NCBI GenBank assembly: GCA_020425925.1
Contig: JAGQRB010000280.1
Coordinates: 1 to 49,434, forward strand
Reading direction: 5' to 3'
Source: Planctomycetota bacterium
GTDB lineage: Bacteria; Planctomycetota; UBA1135; UBA2386
DNA: 49,434 nucleotides
This document shows, one piece after another, positions 21,667 through 30,438 of this stretch. The notes under the pieces were generated by a model. It was not told the origin of the DNA. It worked only from the letters and a program-made list of their open reading frames with translations, and ran no database searches. The number at the start of each line of letters is the position of its first letter. The first letter of the stretch is position 1. Made by a program: the position numbers and the translations under genes.

Positions 21667-21684
21667 TCGAACAGCGATGACGGG

Positions 21685-23829
21685 ATGACCGAGATCAGCC
21701 GCAACGAACGCGTGCTCGGCCCGCTCAGGGTCGGGCTTCGCCGGGACATCCACTTCACGCGCCAGGACACGCGCAGCGGGCCGCGCTACATCGCGCACGA
21801 TCCGGTCACGTTCCAGAACCACGCGTTCGGCGTCGCCGACTACCAGGTGCTGACGGCGATCGTGCGCCAGCGCTCGCTGACCGACACCTTCGACCTGCTC
21901 GTGCAGCGCGGCCAGCTCGACGACAACGAACACGATCGCGAGGGCTTCTACCGCTTCGTGCTCTGGCTCCACAGCACCGGCCTGCTGCACCTGCCGATCG
22001 CCAACGGCGACCTGCTCTACGAGCGCCACGTGCGCAGGCAGGCCGGCAAGCGTCCGCCGTGGTACCAGGTCTTCATGAGCTACCGGATCCCGCTCGGCAA
22101 CCCCGACGGTTTCCTCCGTCGCGCGCTGCCGTTCGTCGGCTGGCTGTTCTCGCTCAAGGGACTGCTGCTCTGGGCCGGCCTGATCGCGCTGGTGACGTGG
22201 AAGTGTGTCGGGCGGTTCGACGAGCTGTTCGCGCACAGCGCGACGATGCTCTCGATCGCGAACCTGCCGCTGCTGTGGGGCGCACTCGTGGTCCTGAAGG
22301 CGATCCACGAGTTCGGCCACGCCTTCGCCTGTCGACGGTTCGGCGCAGCGGTGCCCGAGATGGGCATCGTGCTGATCATGATGACACCGTGCGCCTACGT
22401 CGACGCCAGCGCATCGTGGCGTCTGATGAGCCGGCGGCAGCGCGCCGTCGTCGCGCTCGGTGGCATGTACGTCGAGTCGATCGTCGCCGCGTTCGCGGCG
22501 CTGGTCTGGCTCGGCACGCCGCCCGGCTTCGCACACGATCTCGCGTTCAACGTCGTCGCGCTCGCGAGCGTGGTCACCGTGCTCTTCAACATCAATCCGT
22601 TGATGAAGTACGACGGCTACTACCTGTTCTCGGACGTCGTCGGCGTCTTCAACCTGCAACAGCGCGCAGCGGCGTACCTGAACTCGTGGGTCGCCCATCT
22701 GGCGCTCGGCAGCCCTCGTCCACGCGACAGCTACGCGCCCTCCGAACGCCTGCTCTACGCGACCTACGGGCCGGCGACGTTCGTCTACCGCGTGTTCCTC
22801 GCATTCGGCATCACCACGCTCGTGATGCTGCAGTGGCCGGGCGCCGGCTTGTTCCTCGGTGCGGTGTTCCTCTACGCGCTCGCGCTGATGCCGGCGTGGC
22901 GGCTGCTGCGACGGCTCTGGAAGAACGACGAACCCGGCCTGCGCACCCGCAGCCGTCTGGTCGCGATCGGGCTCGCCACGATCCTGCCGATCTGCGTCGG
23001 CATCCTGCCGATCTCGTGGCACGTCACCGCCCCCGGCATCCTCGACCCGCACACCCGCGAATCGGTGCGGGCACCGACCGCCGGCTTCGTCAGGGAGTTC
23101 GGCGTGCGCAACGGCGCGCTCGTCGGCGAGAACGACCTGCTCTGCGAGCTCGGCAATCCCGACCTCGAGGCCCGCTGCGAGGAGATGCGGGGCGAGCTGC
23201 TCGCCGAACGCGAGAGCCTCGACGCCATCGAGCTCGAGGACTCGACGCAGGCGGCGATGCACCGTTCGCGAATCACCTACCTCGAGGCCGGTGTCGAGGA
23301 GCTCGAGCAGCGCCTGCAGGCGATGGTGCTGCGCGCGCCGGTGGCCGGGACCGTGACCAGCGCCGAGGAGCTCGCGTGGCAGGGCCGCTTCCTGCAGCAG
23401 GGCGAGGAGCTGTTCCAGATCCAGACCGGACACCGCTACCTGCGCGTCGTGCTGACCGACGAGGACGTCTCGCGCACCCAGCTCGAGATCGGGTCGCCGG
23501 CCGAGGTCCGCTTCGCCTGCAATCCGGGCATGCCGGTGCACGCCGAGGTCCGCGAGATCCGCGCCGCGGCTTCGCGCGAGGAGATCCCGCTGCCGCTGAC
23601 CATGCTCGCGGGCGGCGAGGTCTACGCCAAGCCGCTCGGCGAGCACAGCGCGATGGCGATCGCCGACCAGCCGTACCTGCACGTGCTGCTCGAGGTCGAG
23701 ACCGCCCCGCTGGCTTCGCAGGGTGCGGGCCTGACCGCACGCGTCCGGTTCGGCGCGCGCGTCGAGCTGTTCGGCTCGTGGCTGCAGCGGCGCGTGCTCG
23801 GATTCCTCAATTCCTGGCGGATGACCTGA
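21685..23829 (+). CDS. PqqD-like/M50 site-2-protease-like/HlyD membrane protein
   Basis: A 714-residue polytopic protein. Residues 1-115 form a winged-helix-like domain resembling PqqD or the N-terminus of YydH-type proteins (ADYQVLTAIVRQRSLTDTFDLL). About residues 140-440 are six or more TM segments with the M50 zinc motif HEFGH (H208-H212) and the distal NPLMKYDGYY with D310, so metal ligands are intact. Residues about 447-620 are a HlyD barrel-sandwich with short coiled coil and second half RAPVAGTVTS. Known relatives are annotated as putative peptide zinc metalloproteases. Here it closes the surface-protein cluster, suggesting processing or translocation of the two VEPR proteins. Converges on pstB1 40 nt downstream. 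Confidence 0.88.
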   Translation: MTEISRNERVLGPLRVGLRRDIHFTRQDTRSGPRYIAHDPVTFQNHAFGVADYQVLTAIVRQRSLTDTFDLLVQRGQLDDNEHDREGFYRFVLWLHSTGLLHLPIANGDLLYERHVRRQAGKRPPWYQVFMSYRIPLGNPDGFLRRALPFVGWLFSLKGLLLWAGLIALVTWKCVGRFDELFAHSATMLSIANLPLLWGALVVLKAIHEFGHAFACRRFGAAVPEMGIVLIMMTPCAYVDASASWRLMSRRQRAVVALGGMYVESIVAAFAALVWLGTPPGFAHDLAFNVVALASVVTVLFNINPLMKYDGYYLFSDVVGVFNLQQRAAAYLNSWVAHLALGSPRPRDSYAPSERLLYATYGPATFVYRVFLAFGITTLVMLQWPGAGLFLGAVFLYALALMPAWRLLRRLWKNDEPGLRTRSRLVAIGLATILPICVGILPISWHVTAPGILDPHTRESVRAPTAGFVREFGVRNGALVGENDLLCELGNPDLEARCEEMRGELLAERESLDAIELEDSTQAAMHRSRITYLEAGVEELEQRLQAMVLRAPVAGTVTSAEELAWQGRFLQQGEELFQIQTGHRYLRVVLTDEDVSRTQLEIGSPAEVRFACNPGMPVHAEVREIRAAASREEIPLPLTMLAGGEVYAKPLGEHSAMAIADQPYLHVLLEVETAPLASQGAGLTARVRFGARVELFGSWLQRRVLGFLNSWRMT

Positions 23830-23869
23830 CGGCGCCGATCGGCCGGGGAACCGTCGGCCCGGGCGACCG

Positions 23870-24701
<832 letters not shown>

Positions 24702-24709
<8 letters not shown>

Positions 24710-25481
24710 AACGACCCTCCAGGTAGTCGACGGTGCGCGAGTCCTCGGCGCTGCGGAACAGCCGCTCGGTCTCACCGGTCTCGACACAGGCGCCACCGAG
24801 GAAGAACGCGGTGCGATCGGCAAGGCGGCGCGCCTGCTGCACGAGGTTGGTCACCAGGATGATCGTCATCTCGCTCTTGAGATCCTTGAGCACCTCCTCG
24901 ATGCGCATCGTCGTCACCGGGTCGACGGCGATCGAGAACTCGTCGAGCAGCAGCAGCTGCGGGTCCTGCGACAGCGCGCGCGCGATCGTCAGGCGTTGCT
25001 GCTGACCGCCGCTGAGCAGTGAACCCAGGCTCTTCAGTCGATCCTTGACCTCGTCCCACAGCGCCGCGCGCCGCAGGCAGCGCTCGACGACCTCGTCGAG
25101 CACGGCGCGACGGCGCTCGCCGGCGAGCCGCGGGGCGAGCGCGACGTTGTCGTAGATCGTCAGCGGCAGACCGACCGGCAGCGGGAACACGACGCCGATC
25201 ATGCGGCGCAGCGCGTAGAGGTTGCGCACCGCGCCGATGTCGCGACCCGCGAACGTGATCGAGCCCTCGACGCGCATGCCGTGCACGAACTCGTCCATGC
25301 GGTTCAGCGACCGCAGGAACGACGACTTGCCGGCGTTGGCGGGACCGATGATGCCGAAGATCTCGTTGCGGCGAACCTCGAGGTCGACACCCTGCAGCGC
25401 GACCTTGTCGCCGTAGCGGATCGTCAGGCCGCGCACCTCGAGCAACGTCTCGGCCGCGAGTTCCGGCGCCGGCGCGCTCAC
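24702..25481 (-). CDS. pstB: Phosphate ABC transporter ATPase with degenerate Q- and H-loops (PstB2)
   Basis: A 259-residue PstB paralogue. Walker A is GPANAGKSS and the signature LSGGQQQR (S157) is canonical. The Q-loop glutamine is replaced by proline (GVVFPLPVG, P100), and the H-loop histidine by asparagine (LVTNLVQQA, N212). Walker B reads LLLLDEFSIAVDP, keeping the Asp-Glu pair but changing the following DEPxSALDP consensus. GTG 25481 overlaps the pstA stop (GTGA). The defects are complementary to those of PstB1, so this is unlikely to be simple gene decay. Confidence 0.92.
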
Positions 25482-26362
25482 CACTTCTTCCTCCCGCGCA
25501 GCCGCATCCGGAAGTAGATCGCGACCGCGTTCATCGACAGCACGACCAGGATCAGCAGCAGCGCGACCGTGAACGGCACGTGCCGCGGCACGTTGGTCAC
25601 CTGGGTCGAGACGTTGAACAGGTGCAGCGACAGCGCCATCGTCTTGTCGAAGGCGGTGCTCGGGAACATCTGCCGGAAGAACACCGCGCCGGTGAACATG
25701 ATCGGCGCGGTCTCGCCGACCGCGCGACAGACGACGAGGATCAGGCCGGTCAGGATGCCGCTGCCCGAGTTCGGCAGCACGATGCGCCAGATCGTCTGCC
25801 AGCGCGTCGCGCCCATGTTCCAGCAGGCGTCGCGGAACGAATGCGGCACCGCCTGCAGCGACTCGCGGGTCGAGACGATCACGACCGGCAGCGTCATGAC
25901 CGCGAGCGTCGCGCTGGCGGCGAGGATCGACTTGCCGAAGCCGGCGAAGTAGACGAACGCACCGACGCCGAACAGCGCGTGCACGATCGACGGCACGCCG
26001 GCGAGGTTGACGATCGCGACGTTGATCGTGCGGGTCAGCCAGTTGTCGCGCGCGTACTCGCTGAGGTAGATCGCCGCGGCGACGCCGAGCGGCAGCGCGA
26101 ACAGCAGCGCGAACGCGGTCAGCCAGACGGTGCCGACCAGCGCGGTCGCGATGCCGCCGGCGGCGCCGTTGTCGCGCGGCTTGGTGGTCAGGAACTCCCA
26201 GGTCAGACCCTGCGCCCCCTCGAACACCAGCACGCCGAGGATCAGCACGGCCGGGATCAGCAGCAGCAGCGTGATCGCGAGGAAGCCGAGCTTCAGCAGG
26301 CGCTGCGTGCCGAGCGCCTTCTGCTCGTGCGGGGTCGCGGAGAACGTCGTCAGCGAGCTCAC
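25478..26362 (-). CDS. pstA: Phosphate ABC transporter permease PstA
   Basis: A 294-residue inner-membrane permease with six predicted TM helices and the EAA-type loop (SFRDACWNMGATRWQTIWRIVLPNS). VSIVHA-like PSIVHALFG and RAVGETAPIMFTG are typical of PstA. GTG 26362 has AGGAG 6 nt upstream and overlaps the pstC stop (GTGA), so translation is coupled. Confidence 0.95.
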   Translation of the reverse strand: MSSLTTFSATPHEQKALGTQRLLKLGFLAITLLLLIPAVLILGVLVFEGAQGLTWEFLTTKPRDNGAAGGIATALVGTVWLTAFALLFALPLGVAAAIYLSEYARDNWLTRTINVAIVNLAGVPSIVHALFGVGAFVYFAGFGKSILAASATLAVMTLPVVIVSTRESLQAVPHSFRDACWNMGATRWQTIWRIVLPNSGSGILTGLILVVCRAVGETAPIMFTGAVFFRQMFPSTAFDKTMALSLHLFNVSTQVTNVPRHVPFTVALLLILVVLSMNAVAIYFRMRLRGRKKW

Positions 26363-27354
26363 GCCGCACTCCTGCGGCCGCGCACGATCCGGTCCGCCAG
26401 CAGGTTGATGAAGAACGTGATCAGGAACAGCACCAGGCCGAGCACGAACAGCACCTGGTAGTGATCGCTGCCGACCGCGGCCTCGCCGAGTTCGGCGGCG
26501 ATCGTCGCGGTCAGCGTCGCGGCCGAGTCGAAGACGCTCTCGGGGATCATCAGCCGGTGACCGCTCGCCATCAGCACCGCGATGGTCTCGCCGAACGCGC
26601 GGCCGACGCCGAGCAGCACCGCGGCCGACAGACCGGGCCGCGCGTGCGGCAGCACCACCCGCCAGATCACCTGCCAGCGGGTCGCGCCGAGCGACTCGGC
26701 CGCCTCGCGGTAGCTCTCCGGCACGGCCTTGAGCGCGTCCTCGGCGATCGTCGCGATGATCGGCGCCGCCATCAGCCCGAGGATGATGCCGGCGTTGAGC
26801 ACGTTGAGGCCGACCTGCACGCCGAAGACGTCCTGGATGACGCCCTTCATCACGTGCAGGCCGATGACGCCCCAGACCACCGACGGGATCGCGGCGAGCA
26901 GCTCGATGCCGATCTTGAGCCACTCGCGCTGCTTGCCGCGCGCGAACTCGCCGATGTAGATCGCGGCGCCGAACGACAGCGGCACCGCGACCAGCATCGC
27001 GACCACGGTGATCCACGCGGTGCCGGCGATCAGCGGCAACGCCCCGTACTCGGGCGGCTCGATCGTCGGCTCCCAGCGGTGGCCGAACAGCAGCTCGGAC
27101 AGTGACAGCCGGTGCACCAGGAAGTCGAAGCCCTGGCTGCCGATGAACACGAAGATCGCGGCGATGAACAGGATCGCCGAGACGCCGCCGACCAGCACGA
27201 TCGCGCGCGCCAGCAGATCGAACTTCCAGGCGCGGTCGCGGCGGTCGAGTGCCGCCGCCCAGTCGGTTGCGGCGCCCGCGGCCCGATCGCCCGGCACGAG
27301 CGTCGGACGGGGCACGGGCAGTTCTGGCTTCGGTTGCATGCGCGGCGCGGTCAT
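26359..27354 (-). CDS. pstC: Phosphate ABC transporter permease PstC
   Basis: A 331-residue inner-membrane permease. An N-terminal cytoplasmic region of about 45 residues is Pro/Arg-rich, then come six TM helices with IPSVVWGVIGLHV, the EAA loop (SYREAAESLGATRWQVIWRVVLP) and GRAFGETIAVLMASGH. ATG 27354 lies 3 nt after the stop of the PhoU-fusion gene. Confidence 0.95.
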   Translation of the reverse strand: MTAPRMQPKPELPVPRPTLVPGDRAAGAATDWAAALDRRDRAWKFDLLARAIVLVGGVSAILFIAAIFVFIGSQGFDFLVHRLSLSELLFGHRWEPTIEPPEYGALPLIAGTAWITVVAMLVAVPLSFGAAIYIGEFARGKQREWLKIGIELLAAIPSVVWGVIGLHVMKGVIQDVFGVQVGLNVLNAGIILGLMAAPIIATIAEDALKAVPESYREAAESLGATRWQVIWRVVLPHARPGLSAAVLLGVGRAFGETIAVLMASGHRLMIPESVFDSAATLTATIAAELGEAAVGSDHYQVLFVLGLVLFLITFFINLLADRIVRGRRSAA

Positions 27355-27357
27355 GGG

Positions 27358-28503
27358 TCAGCTGGGCTGCTCGCCGTACAACCGCTCCATGAGGTCGCGG
27401 ATGCGGGGGGTGAGCTCGCGGTAGACGGCCTCGGGGCGAAGATCGGGGTCGAGACCCCAGACGATCGCAGTCGTGTGGAACGGCAGCTTCGGCAGATGCT
27501 CGCGCGTCGTCGGGTCGAGGCCGACGACGACGTCGTACTGGTCGAGCTGCTCGCGCAGCGTGTCGAGTTCGGTCGGCCACGCACCGCGCAGATCGAGCCC
27601 GACGGTCTCGGCGAACGCGATGTAGGCGGGATCGACGTCCTCGGCGTGCTGCCAGCCGGCGCTGTCGTAGCCGCCGCCGTCGGGGAACGTCTTCTTGGCG
27701 TGGTGTTCGGCGAGCTGGCTCGGACCGGTGTTGCTGGCGTCGACGAACAGCAGGTTGAACTGTCTCTCGCTCTTCACCTTGCCGGTGACGACGAACATCG
27801 TCTCGTCGCAGACGTTCTTGGCCTGATGGATCACGCGCTGGAGCCGATTGAACGTCGCGATCAACGCGAACAGGTCCAGCACCGGGCGCGAGCCGGCCTC
27901 GCCCTCGCGAACCAGGTCGTCGAACACGCGGTCGAAGTGGCGCGCGAACTGCTGCGTGGCGGCGATCGTCGCCTGCGCCTGTCGGGCATCGCGCCGATCG
28001 AACGCCTGCAGCGCGTCGGCGAGCGAACGCCGCGCCTGCTCGGACATCACCTCCAGATCGCGGGCCACGGTCGGCGGCGGCTCGACGGTCAGCTGGCAGG
28101 CGGTGCGGGCGATCGTCGCGGCGTAGTCGCCGATGCGCTCGAGTCCGATGCTCAGACGCAGCACCGAAGACACGTAGCGCAGATGACCGGCGCTCGGCAG
28201 GTGCCTGGCGACGAACGCATGGCACAGTCGATCGAGCTCACGCGTCTGCCGGTTGATCGTGCAGTCGCCGAGCACCGTGTTCGCCGCCCGATCCTTGTCG
28301 AGCTCGAGCACCGCCCGCACCGCGTCGTCGAGGGCCTCGACGATCTGCCGGCCGACGATGTCGATCAGTCGACCGATCCAGTCGAGATCCTGCTGCAGAC
28401 GCTCTTCGTAGTGCGGGGTCACGTCGGGGACGGGCTCGGGTCGAGCGAACGACGAGATGGAAGCCGCCGGCACGGTCGGATTCGAGCGCGAAGCGACCGT
28501 CAT
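27358..28503 (-). CDS. PhoU domain fused to a catalytically dead LMW phosphatase/ArsC-like domain
   Basis: A 381-residue protein. Residues about 30-240 are the two three-helix bundles of PhoU (RQIVEALDDAVRAVLELDKD, LRLSIGLERIGDYAATIART, RLQRVIHQAKNVCDET), the negative regulator of Pst signalling. Residues about 248-375 have the fold pattern of low-molecular-weight phosphatase/arsenate reductase (NLLFVDASNTGPSQLAEHH). In active enzymes this P-loop is CX5R; here Cys is D255 and Arg is P261, so catalysis should be impossible. The domain may have become an oxyanion- or partner-binding module. It lies 19 nt after pstS and 3 nt before pstC, inside the operon. Confidence 0.88.
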   Translation of the reverse strand: MTVASRSNPTVPAASISSFARPEPVPDVTPHYEERLQQDLDWIGRLIDIVGRQIVEALDDAVRAVLELDKDRAANTVLGDCTINRQTRELDRLCHAFVARHLPSAGHLRYVSSVLRLSIGLERIGDYAATIARTACQLTVEPPPTVARDLEVMSEQARRSLADALQAFDRRDARQAQATIAATQQFARHFDRVFDDLVREGEAGSRPVLDLFALIATFNRLQRVIHQAKNVCDETMFVVTGKVKSERQFNLLFVDASNTGPSQLAEHHAKKTFPDGGGYDSAGWQHAEDVDPAYIAFAETVGLDLRGAWPTELDTLREQLDQYDVVVGLDPTTREHLPKLPFHTTAIVWGLDPDLRPEAVYRELTPRIRDLMERLYGEQPS

Positions 28504-28522
28504 CGCCGGATTCGGGCGCAGC

Positions 28523-29392
28523 TCAGAGTTTGCGCAGCGGGATGTATCCCTTCTTCAACAGCACCTGCTGGCCGTCGTCGCTCGCGATCCAGTCGAGGTA
28601 GGCCGCGATGTCGCCCTCGGGCTCGCCGATCGTGTACATGAACAGCGGCCGCGCGATCGGATAGGTCTTGTCGAGCACGGTGTCGATGCTCGGCACCACC
28701 GGCGGCGATTCCGCGGAGGCCGACACCGGCACGATCTTGACCTGATCCGTCGCGTAGGCGATGCCGCTGTAGCCGATCGCGCTCTTCGTCTTGGCGCAGA
28801 AGTCGACCACGTCCTTGCTGCCGTTCAGGTTGTTGCAGCGCATCTTGAAGCGCCCGTTCTCGCCGAGCACGTGCTCGCGGAAGCACTCGTAGGTGCCGCT
28901 GTTGTTCTGCCGCGAGGCCAGCACGACCTCGTTGGCCTCCGGGCTGCCGAAGTCGACGCCGAGGTCCTTCCAGGAGTCGATCTTGCCGCCGTCGCCGAAC
29001 AGCTCCTGGAGCTGCGCGATGGTGATCGACTCGAGCGGGTTCTCCTTGTGCACGAAGATCGCGATGCCGTCGTAGCCGACGACGTGCTGGACCGGGTCGT
29101 GTCCGTGGTTCTTCGCGGCCTCGATCTCCTTCTCCTTGAGCGGCCGACTCGAATTCGCGATGTCGACGTCGCCGTCGATCAGGTTCTTGATGCCGACACC
29201 CGAGCCGCCGCCCGACACCGAGATCGCGATCTCGGGATGCAGCTCGTGGTAGGCCTCGGCGAGCGAACCGGCGACCTCGAGCAGGGTGTCGGAGCCGAGG
29301 TTCTGGATCTCCTTGTGGCCCGAACCAAAGCAGCCGGTCAGGAAGGGGAACGCCAGCGCCAGGCTGAGCGACGGAAGCGAGAGTTTCGTCAC
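28523..29392 (-). CDS. pstS: Phosphate-binding lipoprotein PstS
   Basis: A 289-residue periplasmic substrate-binding protein. The signal peptide ends in lipobox FLTGC (C21). Mature sequence shows the PstS hallmarks: IQNLGSDTLLEV, SGGGSGVGIKNLIDGDVDIANSSR, YDGIAIFVHKENP, NNSGTYECF and SAIGYSGIAYA. Start is GTG 29392, chosen because it gives a compact signal peptide and there is no other start nearby; no clear Shine-Dalgarno. First gene of the pst operon. Confidence 0.94.
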   Translation of the reverse strand: MTKLSLPSLSLALAFPFLTGCFGSGHKEIQNLGSDTLLEVAGSLAEAYHELHPEIAISVSGGGSGVGIKNLIDGDVDIANSSRPLKEKEIEAAKNHGHDPVQHVVGYDGIAIFVHKENPLESITIAQLQELFGDGGKIDSWKDLGVDFGSPEANEVVLASRQNNSGTYECFREHVLGENGRFKMRCNNLNGSKDVVDFCAKTKSAIGYSGIAYATDQVKIVPVSASAESPPVVPSIDTVLDKTYPIARPLFMYTIGEPEGDIAAYLDWIASDDGQQVLLKKGYIPLRKL

Positions 29393-29763
29393 GACGTAAA
29401 TCTGGGACGCGGGGTGCGCCAATCCGAGCGGAGCATGAGAGCGGGCGAGTGTGAAGGTCCACGGTCGGAAATGTGCAGGGATGATGAAGGCAATCCGACG
29501 TGGCCGGATCGAGGCCGTTCGCTCGGGGCGAAAACGCCGAGATGCCGAGCCCGGGCGACCGCGAGCTGCGTAGCGGGCGCACGTGTTGATCCCGACGAAC
29601 GCACCGATCCTCCGCGCCGCCCCCGCGGCGAGGCCCGTTTCCGGCTGACGATACCTCCCACCCCGGAGGCTCGTCCTCCGCCCGCAGAGCCTCGCCCGGT
29701 CGGCCGCGCGAGGCTCCTTCGGTTTTGGCCGCCGTCGTCCGCCCCCCACCAGAGGAAGAACCC
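29393..29763. other. Divergent intergenic region between pstS and the slipin fragment
   Basis: This 371-nt gap carries no credible gene. It must hold the pst promoter; no sequence close to the proteobacterial Pho box was seen. The slipin-proximal half contains three mutually complementary GAGGCTC/GAGCCTC segments (29666-29716), described separately. Confidence 0.6.
29666..29716 (+). promoter_or_regulatory. Three-segment alternative hairpin (attenuator-like)
   Basis: Segment A gaggctc (29666-29672) can pair with B gagcctcgc (29687-29695) over 7 bp, or B can pair with C gcgaggctc (29708-29716) over a perfect 9 bp. The two pairings exclude each other. B:C is followed by cttcggtttt, a weak T run, 48 nt before the slipin-fragment ATG. 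Confidence 0.4.
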
Positions 29764-30438
29764 ATGCTCCGCACCAAGATCCCGCCGCACGAGGTCGGCC
29801 TCGTGTTCCGGCGCGGCGCGCTGCTCCGCGTGCTGGCGCCGGGCACCCACTTCGTACCGGCGCGCCTGCTGCCCGGCACGCGACTCGAACGCGTCGGCAC
29901 GCGCGCGACCCGCTTCCGCCACCGCCTGCTCGATGTCATCGCCGATCGGCCCGGGTTGCGCGAGCGGCTCACGGTCGTCGACCTCGCCGCCGACGAGCGC
30001 GCGCTGGTCTGGCGCGACGGCCGACTCTACGACTTCGTCGCCGGCGGTCGCTTCGCGTATTGGAACGCGCCCTACACCCTGAGGGTCGAGACCTTCCGCG
30101 CCACGACGCCCGGGTTGCCGCCCACGCGCCGCGGCGGCCCGCTCGGACCGTCGATCGAAAGCCAGGCCGGCAGCGCCGGTGACGCCGCCAGACGGCGGGA
30201 CTGGCGACCCGGCGGGCCATCGCGTTTGATGACGCCCGTTCCATGGCCGTCCTCGCCCGCACCGCGCCGCTCGCGCTGCTCGCCGCGCTCGCGGCCCAAC
30301 CGCCAGGACTGCAGCCGGAGCCGCCGCCGATCGACTTCGCGACCGACATCCGGCCGGTGCTCGCGGAGCGCTGTTTCCGCTGCCACGGCGAGCGCAAGCA
30401 GAAGGGCGACATCCGCCTCGACACCCTCGATCCCCTGA
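29764..30438 (+). CDS. Truncated slipin: N-terminal domain only, SPFH domain missing
   Basis: Residues 1-115 match the N-terminal extension of a slipin subfamily (MLRTKIPPHEVGLVFRRG, RVLAPGTHF, LTVVDLAADERALVWRDGRL, GGRFAYWNAPYTLRVETFR). In that family an SPFH/stomatin domain should follow directly, but after about nucleotide 30110 the frame becomes Arg/Pro/Ser-rich and runs out of frame into the PSD gene, stopping at 30438, 196 nt inside it. No SPFH sequence was found in the other frames before 30243. ATG 29764 has AGAGGAAG upstream. Probably a remnant, or a stand-alone domain ending in junk. Confidence 0.6.
   Translation: MLRTKIPPHEVGLVFRRGALLRVLAPGTHFVPARLLPGTRLERVGTRATRFRHRLLDVIADRPGLRERLTVVDLAADERALVWRDGRLYDFVAGGRFAYWNAPYTLRVETFRATTPGLPPTRRGGPLGPSIESQAGSAGDAARRRDWRPGGPSRLMTPVPWPSSPAPRRSRCSPRSRPNRQDCSRSRRRSTSRPTSGRCSRSAVSAATASASRRATSASTPSIP

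Noticed and set aside
10284-23829. Classical type I secretion system for the RTX-like proteins
   Set aside because: No ABC exporter ATPase is present in the cluster, and the only TolC-like gene (44086-45624) is about 20 kb away with other neighbours.
25580-28641. Plus-strand open frames opposite the pst operon
   Set aside because: Shadows; the minus strand encodes recognisable PstA, PstC and PhoU.
29393-29763. Pho box upstream of pstS
   Set aside because: No pair of CTGTCAT-like direct repeats was found; planctomycete PhoB sites may differ, so regulation cannot be read from the sequence.
30110-30243. Frameshifted SPFH domain completing the slipin
   Set aside because: The other two plus-strand frames in this interval show no SPFH-like sequence, and only 130 nt are available.
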